Source: Hymenobacter cavernae (lineage in GTDB: Bacteria; Bacteroidota; Bacteroidia; Cytophagales; Hymenobacteraceae). From it: a stretch of DNA of 64,000 bases. A program made the translations under genes and the position numbers. Below the pieces are notes generated by a model, which was not told the DNA's origin, did not search any database, and was given only the letters and a program-made list of their open reading frames with translations. This document shows, piece after piece, positions 26,349 through 35,257 of the stretch; position 1 is the first letter of the stretch, and the number at the start of each line of letters is the position of its first letter. The stretch lies in the NCBI RefSeq assembly GCF_014641455.1, contig NZ_BMHT01000002.1, positions 456,605-520,604 of the forward strand, in the 5' to 3' direction.

Positions 26349-26434
26349 GAGTAACGGAGTAGCGAAATGACTGAGTGATTGTTCAGACCTAGGTAACAGA
26401 ACAGCCTCTCAGTCATTTCACTACTCCGTCACTC
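26349..26434. repeat. Inverted repeat between tatC and the convergent membrane gene
   Basis: Arms 26349-26375 and 26408-26434 pair at 25 of 27 positions; the word is GAGTAACGGAGTAGCGAAATGACTGAG. The loop contains ACCTAGGT at 26387-26394. The right arm runs into the coding end of the minus-strand gene and supplies its last codons (Arg-Val-Thr-Glu-stop). It may serve as a terminator for both convergent genes. Confidence 0.8.
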
Positions 26435-27839
26435 TTTTATAGACCCTAGGTGTAGCCGTGGGTTTGTACTGGTCGAATACAGCGGGGATTTTGTAGCGCA
26501 ACCTAGGTAGCAGGCCCGCTTCGTCGATAATGTAGTCGGGTGGCGTGGGGGAGAAGTTATGCGCGATTCTGTTTACAGCGCCGTATTCATCGAGATGCCC
26601 GAAGTCAGTTTGAGCCAGTGCCCAATCTAAGTAAGGCGTGGTCAGGCGGTTGTATAAGTAGGCCCGCTGATCGTTGCCTAGCACGAGCAAGCGCCGCCCG
26701 TGCACTGCGGCATAGGCTGGGTTCGGCTGGACGGCGTAGTGGCTTTCGGCCGGCAGTTGAAGGGTTTGCTCCAGACCTAGCATCGTCCGGTAGCGAACCG
26801 TGACGATGGCGCCCATGATGACCAGGAGGAAAACTTCCGGGAGCCAGGCGCGCCGGGCTTTTTGCCACAGAAATAAGCTGAAGTACGTAACAGGCGGCAG
26901 TACCAGCACAAGCGTGCCCGGCGTTATGCCCCGCCCGGCGGCTACCATGAGCACGGCCACCAGCAGCCAAACCAGCATAAGCTGCTGAAACTTAATCTGG
27001 AAGACTAATCCTAAGGAAGTCGTGAAGGTGCGGGCAAAAGCTAAGAGCAGCACCACGCCGGGCAGAATCAACAGGCGCAGCTGTAGCAGCAGCGGCAGCC
27101 CGTCGGCACCCGCGACCATTCCGCGCAAGGAAGGCTGCAAGTGAAAACGCACAAAGTCGGGCAGCGACTCGGAGTAAAGGAAGAACGTAGCGGCCACCGC
27201 GTACGGAAAGAAGAAGCCGCAAAGTAGCAGCAGAAAGCTGCGAAAAGAATTAGCGGCAAAAATGATAACTGCAAATAATCCAACGAGTAGAAATAATGCT
27301 AAGGGTAGGTAGCATAGTGCTGCCACGCCCACCAAGAAACCCGCCCGGAACAAGCGCCGGTTGTCGTATCCTTCGCGCGAAGTAGGCAGCAAAGCGCTCA
27401 GCGACAGAATGATAAAGGTGTGCCCCAGCAACAGGGGAGAGAGAGTATCTAGGTCGGAGGTGAGGCTGGCAAGCAGCAGGTAGGTAAGCGCCGCCACAAA
27501 GCCCCGTTCGGGGTGCACATCGGCGCGGTTGAGCACGGCGTTCAGGCGCAGCGCCTGTAGGAGCAACAGCACCAGCGCCAGCGCCCGATACAGCCACAGC
27601 GGACGGTTCGCCACAAAATCGAGGGCTCCGAAAAACGCTGCGGCCAGCGGGGCGGTGCTATCGTAAAGGCTACGGTAGAGCAGAGACCCCTCGTGCAGCC
27701 GCTCACCAACCAGCATCGCCCGCAGCTCGGCCGTGGTGAGCGGCACCCCTAGCCACAGCAACGGCAGGCGCACGGCCAGCACCAGAACCAGCAGCATAAC
27801 CAAGCGGGTAGGCAGCGGACTTTTAAAGAAACGAAGCAA
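26421..27839 (-). CDS. Polytopic membrane protein (DUF6427/GT-C-like)
   Basis: 472 residues with about ten hydrophobic helices in the first 370 (LVMLLVLVLAVRLPLLWLGV, FVAALTYLLLASLTSDLD, LLLLCGFFFPYAVAATFFLY and so on) and a soluble C-terminal 110 residues. An early LTTAELRAMLVGERLHEG is reminiscent of the first loop of GT-C glycosyltransferases. The N-terminus MLRFFKSPLPTRLVML recalls DUF6427 proteins of the phylum. Catalytic residues cannot be named with confidence. The last codons lie in the inverted repeat next to tatC. Confidence 0.7.
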   Translation of the reverse strand: MLRFFKSPLPTRLVMLLVLVLAVRLPLLWLGVPLTTAELRAMLVGERLHEGSLLYRSLYDSTAPLAAAFFGALDFVANRPLWLYRALALVLLLLQALRLNAVLNRADVHPERGFVAALTYLLLASLTSDLDTLSPLLLGHTFIILSLSALLPTSREGYDNRRLFRAGFLVGVAALCYLPLALFLLVGLFAVIIFAANSFRSFLLLLCGFFFPYAVAATFFLYSESLPDFVRFHLQPSLRGMVAGADGLPLLLQLRLLILPGVVLLLAFARTFTTSLGLVFQIKFQQLMLVWLLVAVLMVAAGRGITPGTLVLVLPPVTYFSLFLWQKARRAWLPEVFLLVIMGAIVTVRYRTMLGLEQTLQLPAESHYAVQPNPAYAAVHGRRLLVLGNDQRAYLYNRLTTPYLDWALAQTDFGHLDEYGAVNRIAHNFSPTPPDYIIDEAGLLPRLRYKIPAVFDQYKPTATPRVYKRVTE

Positions 27840-28065
27840 ATACGTGGAAGCTTAAGGTCCGGAGAACGTAGACCAACGGGAAAGTGGAAGAAGGCGCTGC
27901 TGCCGACACAAACCTGCTGATTAGTTCTGCTCGCACAAAAGTAGCAGACGAGGCGCTTGTTCCTCACTAGTAGCATGATTCTGCTTTCCTTTGCGCATCC
28001 TGCGTATAAAGAAGGTCGGCTTACGGCAGCCACTAACTTCCTAATTCTCTAAGGGCTTAATCCGC

Positions 28066-28073
28066 TATCTTTG
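28066..28073 (+). promoter_or_regulatory. Bacteroidota promoter -7 box of rbfA
   Basis: TATCTTTG matches TAnnTTTG and lies ten bases before the rbfA ATG at 28084. No convincing -33 TTTG was found at the right distance. Confidence 0.45.
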
Positions 28074-28083
28074 TCCGCTCATT

Positions 28084-28515
28084 ATGGAAAGTAAACGCCA
28101 GCAAAAATTCGCCAGTCTTCTGCAGCAGGAGTTGGCCACTGTTTTTCAACGCGACCTACCGCACTTGTTTCCGGGTATGCCGCCAGGCATCAGCACCGTG
28201 CGCGTAGCTCCCGACCTAGGGGTAGCCCGCATCTACCTGAGCCTGCTTTTGGCTACTGACAGCGACGCGATGCTGCGCGAAATCCGGGATAACACCAAGG
28301 AAATCAGGCTGGCGTTAGCCAAGCGCATTCGCCAGCAAGTCCGGGTAGTGCCTGAGCTGACCTTCTTCCTTGACGATAGCGCTACTTATGCGGCGCATAT
28401 GGATCAGGTGCTGAGTGGCTTACACATTCCGCCTGCGCCGAAGGATGAAGACGAGCAAAGCCCCAAAGACGAGCCGAAGCGCCCCAAGCTCTTCGCCGAT
28501 GAAGACGAACAGTGA
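28084..28515 (+). CDS. rbfA: Ribosome-binding factor A
   Basis: 143 residues. The first 120 form the KH-like RbfA fold: SKRQQKFASLLQQELATVFQ, a strand region ISTVRVAPDLGVARIYLSLL, ALAKRIRQQVRVVPELTFFL, and LDDSATYAAHMDQVLSG. It aids maturation of the 16S 5' end of the 30S subunit. The last 25 residues are an acidic/Lys-rich tail, which varies in this phylum. The stop codon TGA at 28513-28515 is the first part of the inverted repeat that fills the gap to the next gene. Confidence 0.94.
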   Translation: MESKRQQKFASLLQQELATVFQRDLPHLFPGMPPGISTVRVAPDLGVARIYLSLLLATDSDAMLREIRDNTKEIRLALAKRIRQQVRVVPELTFFLDDSATYAAHMDQVLSGLHIPPAPKDEDEQSPKDEPKRPKLFADEDEQ

Positions 28516-28609
28516 GGTGGTGAAATGGTGAAATAGTGAGTTTTGTACACTGACTATTTCGCCGTCAGAACCTCAAACTCGCTATTTCACCATTTCACTA
28601 TTTCACCAC
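28512..28609. repeat. Inverted repeat built of GTGAAATG / GTGAAATA octamers
   Basis: The left arm (28512-28543) carries GTGAAATG-GTGAAATA after GTGAGGTG; the right arm (28574-28609) is the complement with one octamer more. The structure runs exactly from the rbfA stop codon to the TTG start of the methyltransferase gene. Confidence 0.85.
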
Positions 28610-29419
28610 TTGTATTACGATCCGATTAAGAAGTCGCTGGGAGAGGTGTTCAACCGCACACCGTGGCTGCGACGCATCTTCTACCATCTGCTTGATTTAC
28701 TGCTGCTTCGCACTTGGCACGTACACCGGGAACTGCGCGCGTGGGCCCAGGGCCGCCAGGATGAAGCGTTGAACATTCTCGATGCGGGCTCCGGCTACGG
28801 TCAGTATACCTATTGGCTATCGGGCATGAGCAAAAAATGGCATATCCTGGCCGTGGACGTGAAGGACGAGCAGATTGCCGACTCAAACCGCTTTTTCCGC
28901 CAACTTGGGCGCGTCAACGTGCAGTTCGCCGTGCAGGATCTGGTGCTATATCAGGAGCCCAACAGCTTCGACCTAGCTTTGTCGGTGGATGTGATGGAGC
29001 ACATCCTGGAAGATGTGGAAGTGTTTCGAAACGTGCACGCTTCGCTTAAAGACGGGGGTATGCTCCTGATTTCCACGCCCTCCGACCAGGGCGGCTCCGA
29101 TGTGCACGCCGACGGCGAAACCAGCTTCATCGAAGAGCACGTACGCGACGGCTACAACATCCACGAGATTCAGCAGAAGCTGCGCACCGCCGGCTTCGAG
29201 CGCATTGAGGCCCGCTACAGCTACGGCGAGCCGGGCCAGGTTTCGTGGCGCCTGAGCATGAAGTACCCCATCCTGATGCTAGGTGCGTCGAAGTGGTTCT
29301 TCGTGCTGCTGCCGTTCTATTACCTCATCACGTTTCCCTTCTGCCTGATCCTGAACACGATTGATGCGCGCATGAAACATGATTCCGGCACCGGCCTGAT
29401 TGTGAAGGCGTGGAAGTAG
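28610..29419 (+). CDS. Class I SAM-dependent methyltransferase
   Basis: 269 residues. The SAM motif ILDAGSGYGQY lies at 56-66; VDVKDEQI and LALSVDVMEHILEDVEVFRN follow as motifs II and IV. A hydrophobic segment near the C-terminus (WFFVLLPFYYLITFPFCLIL) could anchor it to the membrane. The best start is TTG at 28610, directly after the inverted repeat; no ATG is available before the conserved domain. Substrate unknown; relatives act on lipids, quinones or small metabolites. Confidence 0.83.
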   Translation: MYYDPIKKSLGEVFNRTPWLRRIFYHLLDLLLLRTWHVHRELRAWAQGRQDEALNILDAGSGYGQYTYWLSGMSKKWHILAVDVKDEQIADSNRFFRQLGRVNVQFAVQDLVLYQEPNSFDLALSVDVMEHILEDVEVFRNVHASLKDGGMLLISTPSDQGGSDVHADGETSFIEEHVRDGYNIHEIQQKLRTAGFERIEARYSYGEPGQVSWRLSMKYPILMLGASKWFFVLLPFYYLITFPFCLILNTIDARMKHDSGTGLIVKAWK

Positions 29420-29576
29420 ACGTTTTGCCCGCCGTGGCGTATCTTGCTCCTGCGCTTGCCCAGATCACGAAGCACGCCTGCGCCGGTTAGAAGAATTTAT
29501 ACGCCGAGGCAGCTAGCGGTACAATTTTAGTTTAAGTAGTTAATAACCTATTCCTTTTTACGCGTCCGCGCGCCGC

Positions 29577-30806
29577 ATGAACGTTCCGCTGCTCATTGCC
29601 CGGCGTTATTTCTCCTCCAAGAAGAAGCGCAATATTATCAGCATCATCTCCAACATCTCCATGATCGGCGTGGCGGTGGGAACGATGGCGCTTATCATCG
29701 TGCTATCCGTGTTCAACGGGCTGGAGGATCTGGTGCGCACGCTCTACGGTAAGTCGGACCCCGATCTGGTTATCTCCGCCACCCAAGGCAAAGCATTCGA
29801 GGTTTCGGCGCCATTCCTGGCTAAGCTGCGCAAAACGGCGGGCGTAGCTCTGGTAACGGAGGTGATTGAAGACAACGCCCTGTTACAATACCACGACCGG
29901 CAGATGGTGGTGAAGATGAAGGGTGTAAGCGAGAATTTCTACGAGCAGAGCAACATCGATTCGGCGCTGGTAGAGGGCAGCCACCAACTGATACGTAATG
30001 GCGAGGCATATGCTTTACTGGGCGCCGGCGTGCAGCACGAGCTGAGCATTGCACTGAACAACCGCTTTGCGCCGTTGCGCCTGCTGTACCCACGTAACAC
30101 CGGTAAAAAAGCGCTTTCGCTTAACCCGGAAAATGCTTTTAATGAGCAAAGTATCCTAGCTGGCGGCGTTTTTCTTATTGAGCAGCACATCGACGATAGC
30201 TACATTTTTGTACCGATAGAATTTGCCGAAAGCCTGTTGCGCTACGGCAACAAGCGTACGTCGCTGGAGGTGCGAATTAGCAACGATAACAGCATTTCGG
30301 ATGTGAAGGAAGTGTTGCGCTCCGAGCTAGGTTCTGGCTTCCGGGTGCTCGATTCGGATGAGCAGCACGTAAGCCTGCTGAAGGCAATTAAGGTAGAGAA
30401 GATGTTCGTGTTCATCACGTTCGCCTTCATTCTGCTGATTGCTTCGCTCAACATCTTTTTCTCGCTATCGATGCTGGTGATTGACAAGCGCAAGGACGTA
30501 GCCGTGCTGATGGCAATGGGTTGCACCCGGCGAACCATCCGCAACATATTCTTATTTGAGGGTGCCATTGTCGCGCTGGTTGGTGCCTTGACGGGGCTGG
30601 TGCTAGGCGTCGCCATTTGCTGGCTCCAACAAACGTTTGGCCTCGTATCGATGGGTATGGCAACGAGCGTGGTTGACTCGTATCCGGTGAAGATGCAGTT
30701 CCTGGACATCGTCCTGACTGCCGTTGCTATCATCGTGATTACCATTACAGTATCAATCCGCCCGGCGCTGGCGGCGGCGCAGCAGGACCTGCGCGAAAAT
30801 CTGTAG
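29577..30806 (+). CDS. LolC/LolE-type ABC transporter permease (FtsX-like)
   Basis: 409 residues. An N-terminal membrane segment (ISIISNISMIGVAVGTMALI) follows the family's LLIARRYFSSKKKRNIISI start. A large periplasmic domain (about 50-270) precedes three more membrane helices (ITFAFILLIASLNIFFSLSM, FEGAIVALVGALTGLVLGVA, LDIVLTAVAIIVITITVSIR). This is the layout of LolC/LolE, which release lipoproteins from the inner membrane, though the FtsX superfamily has other roles. The ATPase subunit is not adjacent. Confidence 0.9.
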   Translation: MNVPLLIARRYFSSKKKRNIISIISNISMIGVAVGTMALIIVLSVFNGLEDLVRTLYGKSDPDLVISATQGKAFEVSAPFLAKLRKTAGVALVTEVIEDNALLQYHDRQMVVKMKGVSENFYEQSNIDSALVEGSHQLIRNGEAYALLGAGVQHELSIALNNRFAPLRLLYPRNTGKKALSLNPENAFNEQSILAGGVFLIEQHIDDSYIFVPIEFAESLLRYGNKRTSLEVRISNDNSISDVKEVLRSELGSGFRVLDSDEQHVSLLKAIKVEKMFVFITFAFILLIASLNIFFSLSMLVIDKRKDVAVLMAMGCTRRTIRNIFLFEGAIVALVGALTGLVLGVAICWLQQTFGLVSMGMATSVVDSYPVKMQFLDIVLTAVAIIVITITVSIRPALAAAQQDLRENL

Positions 30807-30978
30807 ACAACAGAAGTAAATAGCTCCGTAAATGGCCTTTGATTATCAATTTGGTAGACAATAGCCCTGTTTACGGCCGTAGCATGTTACTATTTGTAGA
30901 TTTACTTTTACTTTATGATAAATAATATAGTATTTAGTATTTGTCCTTACTTTCAGCTTCGGATTATATACGCTATTT

Positions 30979-33933
30979 ATGAAGGTCTCTACTTCTCAGC
31001 CATTTCAGATCGTTTATTCGCTCCTGGAGCATGAATATCTGGGCTACCTTTTTGAGTCGTATGTAGTGCAGCGCAACTCGCGCGGACAGCTCACATTACA
31101 GCACCAAACGGTATCGGCGAAGAACGCACCTGAGTTTGCGAATGGCCTTGATGAAGTAGATTTTGAGCTAGTTGCCCTTACCGACCAGATTCAGCAGGAC
31201 GCCGTTATTAAAGAGTTCTGGCCCAAAAAGACAACCCCAGCCGACTTCTTTCTGAAGATATACGACGCCGATAAGGGCGATAAAGGGCTGCAGGATGCCA
31301 TCTGCCGCTACGTGCAGGAGCGCATGAGCCAGATTCTGGAGCGGCTGACGGGTAAGTACGTGTTCATCATGGGTAAGGACGGCGAGCCGACCTGGCGTGA
31401 AATCGGGCTGGCTGCCGAACCGGCATCGGTGCTCTTCCATTTTCGGCGCAACGAAGACAGCACGCACTACTTTCCTACGATTCAATACCAAGGCCAAAAG
31501 CTTGATTTTCAGTTTAAAAACGCCGTGCTGGTGTGCGTACATCCGGCTTGGCTGCTGCTGGACAATCTGCTCTACAACTTCAATAAAGATGTGGATGGCA
31601 AAAAGCTTCAGCCATTTTTGAACAAGAAATTTATCGTGATTCCGCGGCAGGTAGAGGACAGCTACTTTCAGCGCTTTGTGGCGCCGCTGGTGGAATCGTT
31701 TGATGTGCATGCGCGCGGCTTCGATATTCGCTCGGAGCGCTACATTGCCCGGCCCCAGCTTACCTTCTCCGACGCGCCGCATGCCGTAATTGTGGCGGAG
31801 GAGGAGCGCCGGCCTACGGCCGGCCGGCCGCGCACCACCGAAGCCGTAGCACCCGCCGTTTCCGACCACATCCACTTCGATCTGTCGTTTCGCTACGGCG
31901 ACCATACCGTGCCCAATAACTACGATAAGCGTGTGAGTGTGAAGCTGGAAAAGACGCCAGAATCCTATGTCTTTCACCGACTTATCCGCAACTTCGACCA
32001 GGAGCAGGAGAGCATCCGTGAGTTGGCTGATCGCGCCCTGGAAGTGCGGAACGGCCGGGCCGTGATGGAAAAAGCCACCGCTTTTCGCTGGCTACACAGC
32101 CATGCCGAGGACCTAGCTCGCCTAGGTTTTACGGTGAAGCAAGGCACCACTTCGGGAAAGGATTACTTTATCGGGGCCGTCACAGTACAGGTCGGCATCA
32201 CGGAAACCAACGACTGGTTTGACGTGCACGGCACCGTTTACTTCGGCGAGTTTGAAGTTCCTTTTATCAAGCTCCGGCCGTATATTCTGAATAAACGCCA
32301 CGAGTTTCGGCTGCCCAATGGTCAGATTGCGATTATTCCGGAGGAGTGGTTTACGCAGTACCTGGAGCTGTTTGCTTTTGCGGAAGAGCAGCAGCAAACG
32401 TTAACGCTGCGCAAGCACCACCTGGCGCTGGTGTCGGACTTGCAGAACGGCAACCTGGCTACCGTCACGATTTCGCGGAAGCTGGAAAAGCTCCGGGGCT
32501 TTGAGGCGGTAGAGGATAAGCCGCTGCCGGCTAGCTTCCGCGGGGAGCTGCGGCCGTACCAAAAGGCAGGCTACAACTGGCTGCACTTCGTGAAAGACTA
32601 CCATTTTGGCGGCTGTCTGGCCGACGATATGGGGCTTGGCAAGACCGTGCAAACGCTGGCGCTGCTGCTGCACCGCAAGGAAAGCGGCGAAGCGGGCGGC
32701 GCGGCTTCGTTGCTGGCAATGCCTACCTCGTTGGTATTCAACTGGATGAGTGAGGCGTTTAAGTTTGCTCCTAGCTTGCGTCTGCTGATTTACACCGGCA
32801 CTTACCGCGACAAGAACGTGGAGCAGTTCGCGGGCTACGACGTGGTGCTGACCAGCTACGGCATCGTGCGGCTGGATGCCGAGCTGCTGCGCAGCTACCA
32901 CTTCGACTACGTGATTCTGGATGAGTCGCAGGCCATCAAGAATCCTAGCTCTACGACGTCACAGGCGGTACGCGGGTTGAAGTCGCGCCACCGCCTGATT
33001 CTGACGGGTACGCCGGTGGAAAACAGCACGATGGATCTGTGGTCGCAGATGTCGTTTATCAATCCGGGGCTGCTCGGGTCGCAGGCGTTTTTCCGCAAGG
33101 AGTTTCTGAAGCCGATTGAGAAAAGCAAGGATGAAGCGCGCACCCGCAAGCTGCACGCGCTGATTAAGCCTTTCATCCTGCGGCGTCATAAGGCGCAGGT
33201 TGCCACTGAGTTGCCGTCTAAAATTGAGAACATGAGCTACTGCTCCATGACGGACGAGCAGGCGCAGTGCTACGAAGAAACCAAGAGCTACTACCGCAAC
33301 AAAATCCTCAAAAATATCGAGGAGCACGGCACCGCGGGCACCCAGTTTATGCTGCTGCAAGGCCTGACCAAGCTTCGACAGATTGCCAACCACCCGCGCA
33401 TGGCCGATGAAGGTTACGAAGCCGAATCGGGCAAGCTGCGCGAAGTGATTCGCATGATTAAAGGTGTGGTGTCGGAGAAACACAAGGTTTTGGTGTTCAG
33501 TCAGTTTGTGAAGCACCTGGACATCGTGCGCGATTCGCTGGATGAGCGGCAGATTGCGTACGCTTACCTGGATGGCAACACCCGCGAGCGGCACCGCGAA
33601 GTGCAGCGCTTCCAGGAAACAGACGACCTGCGCGTATTCCTGATTTCGCTGAAAGCCGGCGGCGTGGGCCTCAACCTCACCGCCGCTGATTACGTGTTCA
33701 TCCTCGACCCGTGGTGGAACCCCGCCGTAGAAGCGCAGGCCGTCGACCGCGCCCACCGCATCGGACAGCAGCGCACGGTGTTCACCTACAAGTTCATCAG
33801 CAAGAACACGGTAGAGGAGAAGATCTTGGCTCTTCAGAACAAGAAGATTCAGCTTGTTACCGATCTGATAACGACCGACGAAGCTATTATTAAGAGCTTG
33901 ACCAAAGAGGATATTGAGGAGCTACTAGGGTAA
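30979..33933 (+). CDS. SNF2-family DEAD/DEAH-box helicase
   Basis: 984 residues. The C-terminal half is a Swi2/Snf2 ATPase: motif I ADDMGLGKT near 547, motif II as DESQ near 648, LTGTPVENS near 675, and the motif VI stretch QAVDRAHRIGQQ near 920. It should translocate on double-stranded DNA using ATP. The first 520 residues are specific to the bacterial group and carry no domain I can name; SWIM-type zinc ligands were not seen. A long AT-rich leader of 172 bases precedes the gene. No restriction or defence genes are adjacent. Confidence 0.93.
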   Translation: MKVSTSQPFQIVYSLLEHEYLGYLFESYVVQRNSRGQLTLQHQTVSAKNAPEFANGLDEVDFELVALTDQIQQDAVIKEFWPKKTTPADFFLKIYDADKGDKGLQDAICRYVQERMSQILERLTGKYVFIMGKDGEPTWREIGLAAEPASVLFHFRRNEDSTHYFPTIQYQGQKLDFQFKNAVLVCVHPAWLLLDNLLYNFNKDVDGKKLQPFLNKKFIVIPRQVEDSYFQRFVAPLVESFDVHARGFDIRSERYIARPQLTFSDAPHAVIVAEEERRPTAGRPRTTEAVAPAVSDHIHFDLSFRYGDHTVPNNYDKRVSVKLEKTPESYVFHRLIRNFDQEQESIRELADRALEVRNGRAVMEKATAFRWLHSHAEDLARLGFTVKQGTTSGKDYFIGAVTVQVGITETNDWFDVHGTVYFGEFEVPFIKLRPYILNKRHEFRLPNGQIAIIPEEWFTQYLELFAFAEEQQQTLTLRKHHLALVSDLQNGNLATVTISRKLEKLRGFEAVEDKPLPASFRGELRPYQKAGYNWLHFVKDYHFGGCLADDMGLGKTVQTLALLLHRKESGEAGGAASLLAMPTSLVFNWMSEAFKFAPSLRLLIYTGTYRDKNVEQFAGYDVVLTSYGIVRLDAELLRSYHFDYVILDESQAIKNPSSTTSQAVRGLKSRHRLILTGTPVENSTMDLWSQMSFINPGLLGSQAFFRKEFLKPIEKSKDEARTRKLHALIKPFILRRHKAQVATELPSKIENMSYCSMTDEQAQCYEETKSYYRNKILKNIEEHGTAGTQFMLLQGLTKLRQIANHPRMADEGYEAESGKLREVIRMIKGVVSEKHKVLVFSQFVKHLDIVRDSLDERQIAYAYLDGNTRERHREVQRFQETDDLRVFLISLKAGGVGLNLTAADYVFILDPWWNPAVEAQAVDRAHRIGQQRTVFTYKFISKNTVEEKILALQNKKIQLVTDLITTDEAIIKSLTKEDIEELLG

Positions 33934-34002
33934 GCAGCATGACAATGTCAACGAAGGCGACTGTTCGCAAAATACTTCGCTCTACTCCGCACTAGGTCAA
34001 CG

Positions 34003-35166
34003 TTATCTACCTAGGCCGACCCAACCGCGCTGCATGGCATAATACACGAGGCAGCCAATAATTAGCCCTACCAGATAGCCATACGGCAAGCCGCTGCACA
34101 GTAAGCCAACGAGCAGCGCTACTACCAAATCAGGGCGGGAGCCGGCAATGTCGCGGAGCAGGGCAGCCAGGGTAAGCGCTTCAAACAGCAGCAGCGTACC
34201 GAGAATCGGCAGCGGAAAAATCTGGACGACTTCGCTGAACCCTTGGCTGAAAAATAGACCTAGGATCAGAAACAGGCAGCCGTACAGGATAACGGAGCCG
34301 CCCGAACGCGCCCCAAACGTGTAGTGCCCGACCAAGCCGCCGGAGCCGTGGCACACGGGAAAACCACCGAGAAACGGATTCACCAGATTCATCAGCGCGT
34401 AGGTGAAGCTGATCTGGCGGATGGTGATGCTGCGCTCGGGAAAGTGGTCGTGGAGAACCTGCCTGGTGGCCAGAATGGAGTTGCCGAGCGACAACGGAAT
34501 CTGCGGCAGCGCCAGCAGCACGGCCCCCGTGATGATGTCGGCGCGGGCAGGCAGGTGCCAGCCGGGTAGGTGAAACGCCGCTGCTTTTTGGGCCGTGGCC
34601 AGGTCGAGCTTGAAGAGCAAGCCATAGCCGATACCTAGGGCAATGACCAGCAAAGCGGCCGGCCAGCGCCGATTTCCGAGTAAAACGACTGTGATGACAA
34701 ACGCCACCGCGGCCAGCACGTAGCCACCCAGGCCATCGGCGGGCACGTATTGTTTTAGAGCTAGCGTAGCTAGCTGGAGCGCCAAACCTAGCTGAATGCC
34801 CCGAATAACGGGCTTCGGCACGAAGCGCGCCAGTGCGTCAATCAGGCCGGTGGTGGCCAGCACAAACATGCTGACGCCAATAGCCAGCCCGCCACCCAGG
34901 ATAACGCGGCCGGGTATTTTGTTCGCAATAACCAGGGCCGCAAAGGCTTTGAGCGGCTGCACAGGCATGGGCAACCCGTACCAGCACCCCGAAAACACCT
35001 GCATCAAACCGAACATGATGAGCACGCCGGCACTATCCAGACCCGAAGCCGCAATGACGCCGATGATCAGCGGCAGATCCGTGCCTAGGTCGCCGAAAGC
35101 GCCGGCCAGCTCGTTGCGGTCGAAGCGGATGCGACGGGCGGGTGGGGCAGGAGCGGTAAGCGGCAT
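34003..35166 (-). CDS. MOT1-type putative sulfate/molybdate transporter
   Basis: 387 residues from the ATG at 35166 (a TTG at 35208 is also in frame). About ten membrane helices. Family signatures: FDRNELAGAFGDLGTDLPLI, GLMQVFSGCWYGLPMPVQPL and, later, FLGGFPVCHGSGGLVGHYTF. The PxPVQP(L/M)K motif is typical of the MOT1 group. Position next to moeB, fdhD and a molybdenum oxidoreductase favours molybdate over sulfate as substrate; this is inference from context. Confidence 0.88.
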   Translation of the reverse strand: MPLTAPAPPARRIRFDRNELAGAFGDLGTDLPLIIGVIAASGLDSAGVLIMFGLMQVFSGCWYGLPMPVQPLKAFAALVIANKIPGRVILGGGLAIGVSMFVLATTGLIDALARFVPKPVIRGIQLGLALQLATLALKQYVPADGLGGYVLAAVAFVITVVLLGNRRWPAALLVIALGIGYGLLFKLDLATAQKAAAFHLPGWHLPARADIITGAVLLALPQIPLSLGNSILATRQVLHDHFPERSITIRQISFTYALMNLVNPFLGGFPVCHGSGGLVGHYTFGARSGGSVILYGCLFLILGLFFSQGFSEVVQIFPLPILGTLLLFEALTLAALLRDIAGSRPDLVVALLVGLLCSGLPYGYLVGLIIGCLVYYAMQRGWVGLGR

Positions 35167-35257
35167 TGTAGGTGGTGTTGTAATCGTGGGCTTGTCTCTG
35201 CCTAACAAGTAGATGGCTTATGGAAATGAGGGAATTGGCCGAAAGGAAAGCTAGCTT

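Noticed and set aside
32959..33756. 265-codon minus-strand ORF opposite the SNF2 helicase
   Set aside because: Lies across invariant helicase motifs; product is His/Gln/Leu-rich antisense translation.
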